This document shows, piece by piece, positions 1 through 6,525 of a stretch of 10,033 nucleotides of DNA; the stretch's first letter is position 1; each line of letters starts with the position of its first letter. Under the pieces are notes generated by a model that searched no databases, was not told the DNA's origin, and saw only the letters and a list, made by a program, of their open reading frames with translations. The stretch comes from Pedosphaera sp. (lineage in GTDB: Bacteria > Verrucomicrobiota > Verrucomicrobiia > Limisphaerales > SXTU01). The stretch spans positions 1 through 10,033 of the forward strand of contig SIBB01000091.1 in NCBI GenBank assembly GCA_009695395.1, read 5' to 3'. Position numbers and translations under genes: made by a program.

Positions 1-1
1 T

Positions 2-1039
2 GAACTGCCCAAGGACGGCTCCGACTTCAACAAGTTCATGGACGGCTCCCGCAGCACGAAGTCCGAGCAATGGTGGCGCGACAACTTGAACCTCCCCGAC
101 TACTACAGCTTCCACGCGGTCAACCGCATCGTCTCCAACGTGGATCTGCGCCACGGCGCGAATCACTTTCTCTACCATTCCGCGCTCTCCGGCTGGTCCC
201 CCGTGCCGTGGGACCTCGACATGATGTTCATTCCGAAGACCCATTGGCCGGGCATCGTGGACCAAGCGCGCTGTTTAGAGATGCCCGCGTTGCGTCGCGA
301 GTATCAAAACCGCGCCCGCGAAATCCTCGATCTCTTCTGTGCTGACAACTCGCCGTCGGGCGGGCAGGTCGGCCAACTCGTCGAGGAACTCGCCCGCGCC
401 GTGCGCCCCGCCGGGCAGGAGCGGAGCTGGGCCGAACTGGACATGGCGATGTGGAACCATCATCCGCGCACCAGCGACAAAGGCGCGTTCTACCGAAACC
501 CTGCCAGCCAGGGCATGGGCGGCGGCGAGTTCCGCCGGACGTTGGCCACGCCGGACTTCAACGGCTTCGGTAAACTCATCGTGGACTTCTGCACGGACTC
601 GGGGACGAACAAGACCTTTGCCCCCAACGACGGCATCATCGCCGGCTACGGCTTCGGCCACCTCGCGTGGGAAGCCCGCGACGCGCACATCCCCGAGCGC
701 CCGGTCATCCGGCAATTGGGCACGGAAAAGAAAGGCGCGCTGGTCTTCCAAATCACGCCCTTCGCCACGCCAGTCGGGACGAACCACTTCGCCGCCGTCC
801 AGTGGCGCGTGGGCCGCAGCACCGCGCCCGGCCAGCCGGGTTGGGTGGCGGACCAGCCGTGGCACTACGAACTCCAGCCGCACTGGGAGAGCGGCGAACA
901 ACTCCGCAGCGAACCGCAGATGAAGCTGCCGCCGGAAGCCTTCGCCGGCACCGGTCTTCACCGCGTCCGCGCCCGCTACAGGGACAACACCGGACGCTGG
1001 AGCCATTGGAGCGAGCCGGTGACGCTGAACGCGCGGTGA
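2..1039 (+). CDS. CotH-type protein, C-terminal part (5' end outside window)
   Basis: The frame is open from the left edge and ends at TGA 1037-1039, giving 345 visible residues, so the gene starts upstream. Visible residues about 30-75 resemble the last part of a CotH kinase-like domain: a DYYSFHAVNRI stretch, an N-x-D pair, and PWDLDMMF, where D71 and D73 occupy the place of the metal-binding Asp residues of this fold. In Verrucomicrobiota and Planctomycetota such domains occur in large secreted proteins that also carry lamin-tail or immunoglobulin-like modules. The last 110 or so residues are rich in Trp and Tyr and end in RVRARYRDNTGRWSHWSEPV, which looks like a beta-sandwich (fibronectin III-like) domain. 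The N-terminal half, including any signal peptide and the nucleotide-binding motifs, cannot be seen, so kinase activity cannot be judged. Substrate unknown. The next gene on the same strand starts 92 bases downstream. Confidence 0.75.
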   Translation, partial: ELPKDGSDFNKFMDGSRSTKSEQWWRDNLNLPDYYSFHAVNRIVSNVDLRHGANHFLYHSALSGWSPVPWDLDMMFIPKTHWPGIVDQARCLEMPALRREYQNRAREILDLFCADNSPSGGQVGQLVEELARAVRPAGQERSWAELDMAMWNHHPRTSDKGAFYRNPASQGMGGGEFRRTLATPDFNGFGKLIVDFCTDSGTNKTFAPNDGIIAGYGFGHLAWEARDAHIPERPVIRQLGTEKKGALVFQITPFATPVGTNHFAAVQWRVGRSTAPGQPGWVADQPWHYELQPHWESGEQLRSEPQMKLPPEAFAGTGLHRVRARYRDNTGRWSHWSEPVTLNAR

Positions 1040-1097
1040 TCGTGGGTGCAACTCAGTTTCATGCAGGGCTCGGAAGGCGCTCGAGGGCTGGCCGCGC

Positions 1098-1125
1098 TTG
1101 CCAGTGGAGGCGATTGCCGTAGTTT
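1098..1125 (+). promoter_or_regulatory. Candidate promoter of the lipoprotein-bioD unit, leaderless spacing
   Basis: A TTGCCA -35-like hexamer at 1098-1103 and a TAGTTT -10-like hexamer at 1120-1125 are 16 bases apart. Only six bases separate the -10 from the ATG at 1132, so transcription would begin at or next to the start codon. No Shine-Dalgarno sequence is placed in that short space. The -10 matches consensus at only three of six positions, so this is a proposal from spacing and from its likeness to the arrangement upstream of the SMP-30-like gene. Confidence 0.4.
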
Positions 1126-1131
1126 CCGGCC

Positions 1132-1701
1132 ATGCGATTTCGATTCCTCCTCCTGCTGCCGCTCTTGCTGGCTGCCTGCCGCACGACACCCGTGGTGCTG
1201 GACACTGCCAAGCCTTTCCACGATGCGCTTGCGCGGCGGACGAACACGCTTGGCGTGGTCAAGGGCAGCGAGGCCGAGCGGGCGGCGGTGCAGCGGGTGA
1301 AGGACTACTTCTCCACGATGACGGCGGACTCGGTGCGCGCACAGACGCGGCTGGTGTATGCGCCGGAGGCTTACTTGAACGACACGCTCAAGTCGTTGGA
1401 CGGCGCGGCGGTCATCGAGGATTACTTTATCGCCACGGTGCTCAAGGCGGAGAGCGTGACAGTGCGCTTCGAGGATGTGGCGGAGTCGGGCGGGAACTAT
1501 TACTTCCGCTGGGTCATGGACACGCGGTTCAAGAAGCTGCGCGAGGGCGAGACCCTGCGCACCATCGGTATGACTCTAATCCGTTTCGATGCCCACGGGC
1601 GCGTGCTGCTCCACCAGGATTTTTGGGACAGCACCGCGGGTGTCTTCGAGCACGTGCCGGGAGTGGGCACGGCCATCCGCGGTATTAAGGCGAAGCTTTG
1701 A
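1132..1701 (+). CDS. NTF2/SnoaL-like lipoprotein
   Basis: A 189-residue protein. The N-terminus is a lipoprotein signal: Arg residues at 2 and 4, a Leu-rich core, and the lipobox LAAC with the lipidated Cys at 16, so the mature protein should be membrane-anchored and periplasm-facing. Residues about 50-180 have the size and pattern of a SnoaL/NTF2-like cone fold: an N-terminal helix (RAAVQRVKDYFSTM), a segment on conditional load (LNDTLKSLDGAAVIEDYF), then beta strands ending in LIRFDAHGRVLLHQDFWD and a Gly/Pro tail. Several NTF2-like families bind small ligands or isomerise them, but no substrate can be named here. The ATG at 1132 is chosen because it gives a complete lipobox signal. The stop is four bases before the bioD start, so the two genes are probably co-transcribed; a link to biotin is not established. 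The NTF2 assignment rests on pattern, not alignment. Confidence 0.75.
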   Translation: MRFRFLLLLPLLLAACRTTPVVLDTAKPFHDALARRTNTLGVVKGSEAERAAVQRVKDYFSTMTADSVRAQTRLVYAPEAYLNDTLKSLDGAAVIEDYFIATVLKAESVTVRFEDVAESGGNYYFRWVMDTRFKKLREGETLRTIGMTLIRFDAHGRVLLHQDFWDSTAGVFEHVPGVGTAIRGIKAKL

Positions 1702-1705
1702 AGCA

Positions 1706-2395
1706 ATGAGAACTACTGGTCAGCGGCGTATCGTGATCGTGACCGGGAGCGACACTGGAGTGGGCAAGACGGTGCTCACGTCGTGGCTGACTCGCTGGCT
1801 GCGCGCGGCCGGAGTGAACGCGGTTGCCTTAAAGCCACTGTGCTCCGGCGGGCGGGAAGATGCCGTGGCGCTGCACGCGGCGAATGGCGGCGCGCTCACG
1901 CTGGATGAGGTGAACCCGTGGCATCTCCGGGCGGCGCTCGCACCGGTGCTGGCGGCGCGGCGGGAGGGCAGGGGAGTCCGGTTGGAAGAGGTCATTGCAC
2001 ACGTTCGTTCAGTGGCGCGGCGATTTGAAGCGGTGCTGGTGGAAGGGGCGGGTGGACTGCTGAGTCCGTTGGGTGAAGGCGTTGACACGCGGAACTGGAT
2101 TGCCGAGCTGGCCGCAATCCCCGTCATCGTGGTGCCCAATCGGCTGGGCGCGGTGAATCAGGCGCGGCTGGTGTTGGAAGCGCTGCCGAAGGCGGCGCGG
2201 GCGCGGGCGATGGTGGTGTTGATGTCGCAGCCGCGTAAGGACGTTTCGGCACAGTCGAACGCAAAGTTGCTGCGGGAGTTTGTGCCAGAAACAGACGTCG
2301 TCCACCTGCCGTGGGTCGGACGGCTGGACGCACCGGAGCGGAATCGCAGCGTGTCGGCTGCGTTGAGTTTGTTGTTGAAGGGACTGCACGTCTAG
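1706..2395 (+). CDS. bioD: ATP-dependent dethiobiotin synthetase BioD
   Basis: BioD catalyses the penultimate step of biotin synthesis in the cytoplasm: ATP-driven carboxylation and ring closure of 7,8-diaminopelargonic acid to dethiobiotin. The 229-residue product has the usual family length. The P-loop GSDTGVGKT is at residues 14-22, the KPLCSG motif (substrate side, family KPxxSG) at 43-48, NPW at 70-72 in the family's NPY position, and the second nucleotide-site motif VEGAGG at 112-117. NRLGAVNQARL at 145-155 matches the KLGxxNHAxL region. The frame is open further upstream, but the ATG at 1706 is preferred: it puts the P-loop at the normal distance and leaves four bases after the lipoprotein stop. 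No Shine-Dalgarno is evident, so translational coupling is plausible. No bioA, bioB, bioF or bioC is in the window, so this bioD is apart from any biotin cluster, at least on the visible side. Confidence 0.95.
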   Translation: MRTTGQRRIVIVTGSDTGVGKTVLTSWLTRWLRAAGVNAVALKPLCSGGREDAVALHAANGGALTLDEVNPWHLRAALAPVLAARREGRGVRLEEVIAHVRSVARRFEAVLVEGAGGLLSPLGEGVDTRNWIAELAAIPVIVVPNRLGAVNQARLVLEALPKAARARAMVVLMSQPRKDVSAQSNAKLLREFVPETDVVHLPWVGRLDAPERNRSVSAALSLLLKGLHV

Positions 2396-2450
2396 CGCGA
2401 GGGAGAACGGATCTTCACGGCGCCGCGTCTCACTATTGTCCCTTCTGCGC

Positions 2451-3785
2451 CTATTGTGCCGGTGCGCGCTTCGCCTGCCACTCGTTCAACTCCCGCTCTC
2501 CTGCCGCCACGTCCAACCCCAACACCTCCATCGCCTCGCCGATGAGGTAGAGCGACCCCGCGATGACCACGCGCGGCTCCTTCTCCAAAGCAGTCAGCGC
2601 GTTCCCTGCCGACTCATGCGCCGTGACGAGCCCGCTCTGATTTGCCCGGCGGCAAAACTCCGCCAGCTCCGTCGGCTCCGCTGAGCGGCTGCTGCCCACC
2701 CGCACCACCGCGATGCGCTGTGCCAAAGGGGCAAGCGTGCGGCACATGAGTTCGCAGTCCTTGTCCCCGAGCATCCCCAGCACGAGCGCGAACGGGGCGC
2801 CGGCGAACTCCTCCCGCATGGCCGTCACCAGTGCCCGCGCGCCGTCCACGTTGTGCGCGCCATCGAGAAGGAACTCCCGGCCGCCGATTTTCTCCACCTG
2901 CAAGCGCCCTGCCCACCGCACCGTCTCCAACCCGCGTCGCAGCGCCGTATCGCTCACCGGCAAGGTGTCCTGCAACGCCCGCACCACCGCCACCGCCAGC
3001 GCAGCGTTCCGTCGCTGATGCGCCCCGCGCAAGGCCGGCGGAGCGCCGGTCTCCGACCCGGCGTTCAGTTCATCCGTCACCATCGTGAACGTCGCCCCCA
3101 TCCGCTCCGCCTTCGCGCGAATCACCTCCACCGCCTCCAGCGCATCCGCCGCCGTCAACACCGGGACGCCCGGCTTGATGATGCCCGCCTTCTCCGTCGC
3201 AATCGCCGCCAGCGTGTTCCCCAGCCATTGCTGATGGTCGAGCGCGATGTTCGTGATGACGCTCGCCAGCGGCGTCACGATGTTCGTCGCGTCCAGCCGG
3301 CCGCCCAGCCCCGTCTCCCAAATCACCACGTCGCACTTCTGCTCCGCGAAATACCGCAGCGCCATGACCGTCACGAACTCGAAGAAAGTCGGGGGAGAGT
3401 AATTAGTAATGAGTGATGGAGTGCCCAGTGAAGCCACGGCGCCGCCTTCCGGACGGAACACGGAACACGGAACACGGATTACTTCCCCCACCAGCCGCGC
3501 CACGTCCGTCTCGCTGATGAGTTGCCGCCCCACCTGCATCCGCTCGCGAAACGAAACCAGATGCGGCGACGTGAACAGCCCCACGCGCAGCCCCGCCGCG
3601 CGGTAAATGCTCTCCAGCATCGCGCACGTGGAGCCTTTCCCGTTCGTCCCCGCCACGTGGATGAACCTCAGCCGCGCCTGCGGATTCCCCAGCCCCGCCG
3701 CCAGACGCTGCGTCGTCTCCAGGCCGAAGTGCGCGCCGAAGACGGCGAGTCCTTTCAGGTAATCCAGCGCTTCTGCGTAAGTCAT
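2451..3785 (-). CDS. folC: Bifunctional dihydrofolate/folylpolyglutamate synthase FolC
   Basis: Mur-ligase-family cytoplasmic enzyme that adds glutamate to dihydropteroate and then to folates, using ATP. With residues counted from an in-frame TTG at 3794, the motifs are: P-loop AGTNGKGST (48-56), TSPHL (75-79), ETGLGGRLDATN (160-171), TNIALDHQQWLGNT (181-194), EKAGIIK with the expected carbamylated Lys 202, RWAGRLQ (293-299), LDGAHN (310-315), LGDKD (342-346) and GSLYLIGE (413-420). All key motifs are present. The start is ambiguous. The ATG at 3785 gives the usual MTYAEALDYL beginning; the TTG at 3794 has GAGG six bases upstream and would add three residues. tlyA ends 21 bases upstream of the ATG (12 of the TTG), so folC and tlyA likely share a transcript. 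Oddity: residues 106-133, between LVGEV and PPTFFEF, are encoded by an 84-bp repeat-like block where the family has a shorter linker. Confidence 0.95.
   Translation of the reverse strand: MTYAEALDYLKGLAVFGAHFGLETTQRLAAGLGNPQARLRFIHVAGTNGKGSTCAMLESIYRAAGLRVGLFTSPHLVSFRERMQVGRQLISETDVARLVGEVIRVPCSVFRPEGGAVASLGTPSLITNYSPPTFFEFVTVMALRYFAEQKCDVVIWETGLGGRLDATNIVTPLASVITNIALDHQQWLGNTLAAIATEKAGIIKPGVPVLTAADALEAVEVIRAKAERMGATFTMVTDELNAGSETGAPPALRGAHQRRNAALAVAVVRALQDTLPVSDTALRRGLETVRWAGRLQVEKIGGREFLLDGAHNVDGARALVTAMREEFAGAPFALVLGMLGDKDCELMCRTLAPLAQRIAVVRVGSSRSAEPTELAEFCRRANQSGLVTAHESAGNALTALEKEPRVVIAGSLYLIGEAMEVLGLDVAAGERELNEWQAKRAPAQ
3396..3479 (-). repeat. In-frame composite heptamer-repeat block inside folC
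   Basis: This 84-base block encodes 28 extra-looking residues of FolC. On the plus strand its right end is a perfect tandem of CGGAACA three times plus CGGA (3454-3478). Its left end (3395-3422) is AT-rich and made of degenerate heptamers GAGAGTA, ATTAGTA, ATGAGTG and ATGGAGT, against a background in the 60s percent GC. Between them lies a GC-rich core with short palindromes GGCGCC (3438-3443) and TCCGGA (3448-3453). The length is a multiple of three and there is no stop in the folC frame. It resembles heptanucleotide repeats normally found between genes (such as the STRR repeats of filamentous cyanobacteria) rather than protein-coding DNA. Confidence 0.7.
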
Positions 3786-3806
3786 CGCGTGCAAACCGTG
3801 CCTCGC

Positions 3807-4568
3807 TCAAACCCGCTCCAGCAACACCAGAAACTCCCTGTTCCCCGCCGGCCCCAGCAGCGGTGACTCACTCACGCCCCGCCACGCGAGGCCTGGCAAG
3901 TCTGACTTTACGAACGCCTCCATCTCCGCCAGCACGCGCGCGTGTATCGCCGGGTCTGTGATGACGCCCTCGCCCTTGTCCGCCTCCGCCTTGCCTGCCT
4001 CGAACTGCGGCTTCACCAACGCCACGATGCGGCCGACCGGCGTGAGCAAGCCAGCCGCCGCTGGTAAAATCTTCCTCAACGAGATGAACGAGCAATCCAC
4101 CACCACCAGCGGCACCGTCACGGCTGCCTGCTGACCGCTGACCGCTGAAAGCTTTCCCCCTGTCAGCTCCCTCGCATTCGTCTTCTCCAGCACGACCACC
4201 CGGGCGTCGTTGCGCAACTTCCAAGCGAGCTGCCCCTGGCCCACGTCCACCGCGAAGACCTGCACTGCGCCGCGTTGCAACAGGCAGTCCGTGAAGCCGC
4301 CCGTGGACGCCCCGAGGTCCACCGCCGCCAGCCCGCGCACATCGAGAGCGAAGTGCTCCAGCGCGTGCTCCAGCTTCTGACCTCCACGGCTCACGAACTT
4401 CTCTGTCGCGTCCAGCGTGAGCGCGTCCGGCTCGCGCACCGAGTCGCTGGCCTTGCGTGCGACGTTGCCGTTCACGCGGACAAGCCCCGCCATCACGGCG
4501 CGCTTGGCCTTCTCGCGGCTGTCGCAAAGCCCGCGCGCCACCAATGCCTGATCCAGCCGGACGTTCAT
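3807..4568 (-). CDS. tlyA: TlyA-family rRNA 2'-O-methyltransferase (S4 plus FtsJ-like)
   Basis: A 253-residue protein. TlyA enzymes methylate ribose 2'-OH groups of cytidines in 23S and, in some species, 16S rRNA using S-adenosylmethionine. An N-terminal S4 RNA-binding domain (MNVRLDQALVARG to about residue 55) is followed by an FtsJ-like Rossmann methyltransferase domain with the SAM motif VDLGASTGGFTD at 83-94. The expected K-D-K-E catalytic set is visible: K65 in RGGQKLEHAL, D158 in VVDCSFIS, K186 in LVKPQFE, and E245 in NREFLVLL. The ATG at 4568 is chosen because it starts the S4 domain at the usual place; the frame stays open to 4724, but those extra residues are Arg-rich and unlike the family. 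A GGAGG sequence lies only two bases before the ATG, too close for ideal use. The gene precedes folC on the same strand. A heptamer repeat is encoded at residues about 140-149. Confidence 0.88.
   Translation of the reverse strand: MNVRLDQALVARGLCDSREKAKRAVMAGLVRVNGNVARKASDSVREPDALTLDATEKFVSRGGQKLEHALEHFALDVRGLAAVDLGASTGGFTDCLLQRGAVQVFAVDVGQGQLAWKLRNDARVVVLEKTNARELTGGKLSAVSGQQAAVTVPLVVVDCSFISLRKILPAAAGLLTPVGRIVALVKPQFEAGKAEADKGEGVITDPAIHARVLAEMEAFVKSDLPGLAWRGVSESPLLGPAGNREFLVLLERV
4123..4150 (-). repeat. Heptamer tandem repeat inside tlyA
   Basis: Read on the minus (coding) strand, four consecutive heptamers follow the pattern NNNCAGC: TTTCAGC, GGTCAGC, GGTCAGC, AGGCAGC. The middle two are identical. 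The stretch encodes roughly LSAVSGQQAA, a small-residue linker between the ELTGG loop and the conserved VVVDCSFIS strand, a place where family members vary in length. The repeat does not break the frame. Confidence 0.6.
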
Positions 4569-4665
4569 GCCCTCCAGCTTGCCGCGAATGTGCCGCGCGA
4601 CAAAGCCCAAAGCCCAGGGGATGAACGCGTCCGTCCGCCGCGGAGACGTTCTTGGCAAAAGCCAG
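4569..4665. other. Intergenic gap between SMP-30-like gene and tlyA
   Basis: This stretch of 97 bases separates two genes on the minus strand. The tlyA frame is open through it without a start that would extend the S4 domain sensibly. I see no terminator-like hairpin with a T-run and no convincing -35/-10 pair. Whether tlyA-folC has its own promoter here or is read from the SMP-30-like gene cannot be decided by eye. Confidence 0.4.
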
Positions 4666-5697
4666 TCAGCAGATGTGCGCACCCTGCGTCTCGACATACA
4701 CGGCGTAGAGACTTGTGCTGCCACACATGAAGAGCCGGTTCCTCTTCGTGCCGCCGAAACAGAGGTTCGCGCAAATCTCCGGCAGCAAAATCAACCCGAT
4801 GCGCTCGCCCTCCGGCGTAAAGCAGTGCGCGCCGTCGAAACCCGCGCCCGCCCAACCCGCGCCCGCCCAAATGTTGCCATCCACATCGCAGCGGATGCCG
4901 TCCGCGCCGCCCTTCTTGTCGCCCATCGCCATGGTGCAGAGCGTGCGCTTGCCGCGCAGCTTCACGCCGTCCACCACGTCCCACGCGAAGACGTTGCCGT
5001 GAGCGATATAGAGCTTCTTGTAATCCGGCGAGAAGCAGAGGCCGTTGGGCTTGCTGAGTTCGTCGCTGACCATGGCGAGCTGGCGGGTCTTGGGGTCCAC
5101 GCGATAGACGGCCTCCTTGATTTCGAGTGGGCCCTTGTTGCCCTCGTAATTCATCATCGCGCCGTAGCCGGGGTCGGTGAACCAGATGCCGCCGTCGGGA
5201 TGCACCACGATGTCGTTGGGCGCGTTGAGCCGCTTGCCGTTGAAGGAGTCCGCAATGACCGTCACCGAGCCATTCTGCTCGTAGCGCACCACGCGGCGGT
5301 TGCCGTGCTCGCAGGCAAGCTGGCGCCCCTCAAAGTCGAAGGTGTTGCCGTTGCTGTTGCCAGCGGGCGAGCGGAACGTGCTCACATGGCCGTCCTCCTC
5401 GAGCCAACGGAACTGGCGGTTGTTCGGGATGTCGCTCCAGACGAGGTAGCGCCCGCCGCCGTTCCACGCGCAACCCTCGGCCCAGAGCATGGTGGGATTG
5501 TGGTAGAGGCGCTGGATGGGCGTGTTGCCTAGCTTGGCCTTGAACCGCTTGTCGAGCGAGACGATGTCGGGGTCGGGATAGCGCGTGGGGTTCACACCCG
5601 TCCAATCGCGCGGCGTGGCGGCGTTGGCGAGCGAGGCGGACGCGGCAACGGCGGCACCGAGGAAGGCGCGGCGGTTCAAGTCAGTGGCAGAGGACAT
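4666..5697 (-). CDS. Tat-exported SMP-30/gluconolactonase-like protein
   Basis: A 343-residue six-bladed beta-propeller of the SMP-30/gluconolactonase/LRE-like group; members hydrolyse sugar lactones or related esters with a divalent metal. The N-terminus is a twin-arginine signal: NRRAFLG at 8-14, an Ala-rich core and a likely cleavage after LANA (about residue 26). Candidate metal ligands sit in family motifs: E74 in WAEGCAW, N161 in LNAPNDIVVHPDG, N218 in KPNGLCFSPD, and D267 in GADGIRCDVDGNIW. The C-terminal segment NLCFGGTKRNRLFMCGSTSL is typical of the secreted bacterial subgroup, and the protein ends at a natural place. The ATG at 5697 is chosen because it starts the Tat signal. The frame remains open upstream into a truncated WD40 gene, so an automatic caller may report a 591-residue fusion; a fused product would bury the Tat signal inside and is unlikely to be the native form. 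The substrate is not identifiable. Confidence 0.88.
   Translation of the reverse strand: MSSATDLNRRAFLGAAVAASASLANAATPRDWTGVNPTRYPDPDIVSLDKRFKAKLGNTPIQRLYHNPTMLWAEGCAWNGGGRYLVWSDIPNNRQFRWLEEDGHVSTFRSPAGNSNGNTFDFEGRQLACEHGNRRVVRYEQNGSVTVIADSFNGKRLNAPNDIVVHPDGGIWFTDPGYGAMMNYEGNKGPLEIKEAVYRVDPKTRQLAMVSDELSKPNGLCFSPDYKKLYIAHGNVFAWDVVDGVKLRGKRTLCTMAMGDKKGGADGIRCDVDGNIWAGAGWAGAGFDGAHCFTPEGERIGLILLPEICANLCFGGTKRNRLFMCGSTSLYAVYVETQGAHIC
4841..4870 (-). repeat. Perfect 15-bp tandem duplication in the SMP-30-like gene
   Basis: The plus-strand unit CCCGCGCCCGCCCAA occurs at 4841-4855 and again at 4856-4870 without mismatch. On the coding strand it gives a repeated Trp-Ala-Gly-Ala-Gly near residues 277-286, in the loop after DVDGNIW. 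Related proteins as I recall them have a Gly-rich loop of similar length here, so it may be ordinary low-complexity coding sequence rather than an insertion. Confidence 0.75.
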
Positions 5698-6525
5698 GAG
5701 CGCATTATTTCGCGGTGGAGGAGAAATGCAAACTTGGAGTCGCGCCAGCGTCTTGCCGGGCGCGTGCGCGGCGAGGGCGTAGATGCGGTCGCCGCGGCCG
5801 GCGAGGGCGCGGACGAGGGAACGGTTGTCGAGCTTGTGCTGGCGCACGCGGGCGTCCGCGCCGCAACTGAAGACTTGGTCGCCCGCCAGCAGCACCCGGA
5901 ACAGCTCGCCCTCCGCCCCGGAGATTTTGCCGCCCTTCTTCGCATCCTTCGCGGCCCAGTAGTGAACGTCCTTGTCGCGCCCGAAGGAATAGACGGTCTT
6001 GCCATCCTCGCTGAAGGCAACGCCGGAGACGGGCGCTTCGTGGCCCATATAGCTGGCTTCGAGTTCGCCGGTGTCGAGGTTGAAGACGCGTGCAGTGCGG
6101 TCGCGGCTGGCGCTGGCGAGGTGCTTGCCGTCAGGGCTGAAGGCAAGGCCGAGCACCCAGTCGGCGTGCTGCTGGAGGAGTTTTAGTTCTTTGCCATCGG
6201 GCACGGAGAAGAGGCGGATGGCATTATCCGCGCCACCGGCGGCGAGGCGCGCGCAGTCCTTGTCGAAGGCCAGCGCCATCACGGTGTCGATGGTCGAGGC
6301 GAAGACTTTGGTCACCTCACCCTTCGCGGTGTCCACCAGTGCGACTTCGCCGGACTGGCCGGGCGAGCCGCCGCCAACCGCGAGCCATTGCCCCTGCGGA
6401 TGCCATGCGAGGGCTTGGATGCGCTGCGGAAGGTTCTTCACGCGGCGGATAAGTTTCCGGTCATCGGTTCCCAGTGCGATATTTCGTGGTAGCCGCTGGC
6501 CGCGAGTTGCTTGCCATCTGGGCTG
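5698..6525 (-). pseudogene. WD40-repeat part of a broken PSCyt1-WD40 gene
   Basis: This segment encodes WD40 propeller blades: LAWHPQGQWLAVGG, LAFDKDCARLAAGGADNAI, LAFSPDGKHLASASRDRTAR and VAFSEDGKTVYSFGRDKDV follow each other at roughly 40-residue intervals. It belongs downstream of the cytochrome domain at 6461-7015 but is in another frame. After PIAALR the expected FSPDGKQLAASGYHEISHW is found one frame over (a base lost near 6524-6528), and after EPMTG the expected KLIRRVKNLPQR needs a second shift (near 6452-6457). The long open frame from 6441 begins at a GTG that is an interior codon of the repaired gene. The C-terminus is missing: the last blade stops at APGKTLA, then the frame crosses the SMP-30 promoter and enters that gene without a stop. 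I read this as a decayed gene; two assembly errors plus a real deletion is the alternative. Confidence 0.7.
5704..5731 (-). promoter_or_regulatory. Candidate promoter of the SMP-30-like gene, leaderless spacing
   Basis: On the minus strand a TTGCAT -35-like hexamer (5726-5731) and an AATAAT -10-like hexamer (5704-5709, five of six matching TATAAT) are 16 bases apart. Only six bases lie between the -10 and the ATG at 5697, so the transcript would start at or next to the start codon. There is no Shine-Dalgarno sequence. The element lies inside the open frame that continues from the broken WD40 gene, which supports independent expression of the SMP-30-like gene. Confidence 0.5.

Noticed and set aside
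275..1189. Long minus-strand open frame (304 codons) opposite the CotH-type gene
   Set aside because: It is Arg/Ala/Gly-rich with no recognisable motif and mirrors a convincing plus-strand gene; high GC makes such antisense frames common.
2396..2450. Possible bidirectional terminator between bioD and folC
   Set aside because: GCGC and GGGA segments can pair with TCCC and GCGC across the gap, but the stem is interrupted, the loop is about 30 bases or more, and there is no T-run.
4567..5532. Long plus-strand open frame (321 codons) opposite the SMP-30-like gene
   Set aside because: It is rich in Ala, Val, His and Arg, as expected of an antisense shadow, whereas the minus strand encodes a complete Tat-SMP-30 protein with family motifs.
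4666..6441. A true WD40 plus SMP-30 fusion protein of 591 residues
   Set aside because: The second part begins with its own Tat signal and promoter-like element, the first part begins at an interior GTG of a frameshifted gene, and the WD40 part lacks its last blade.
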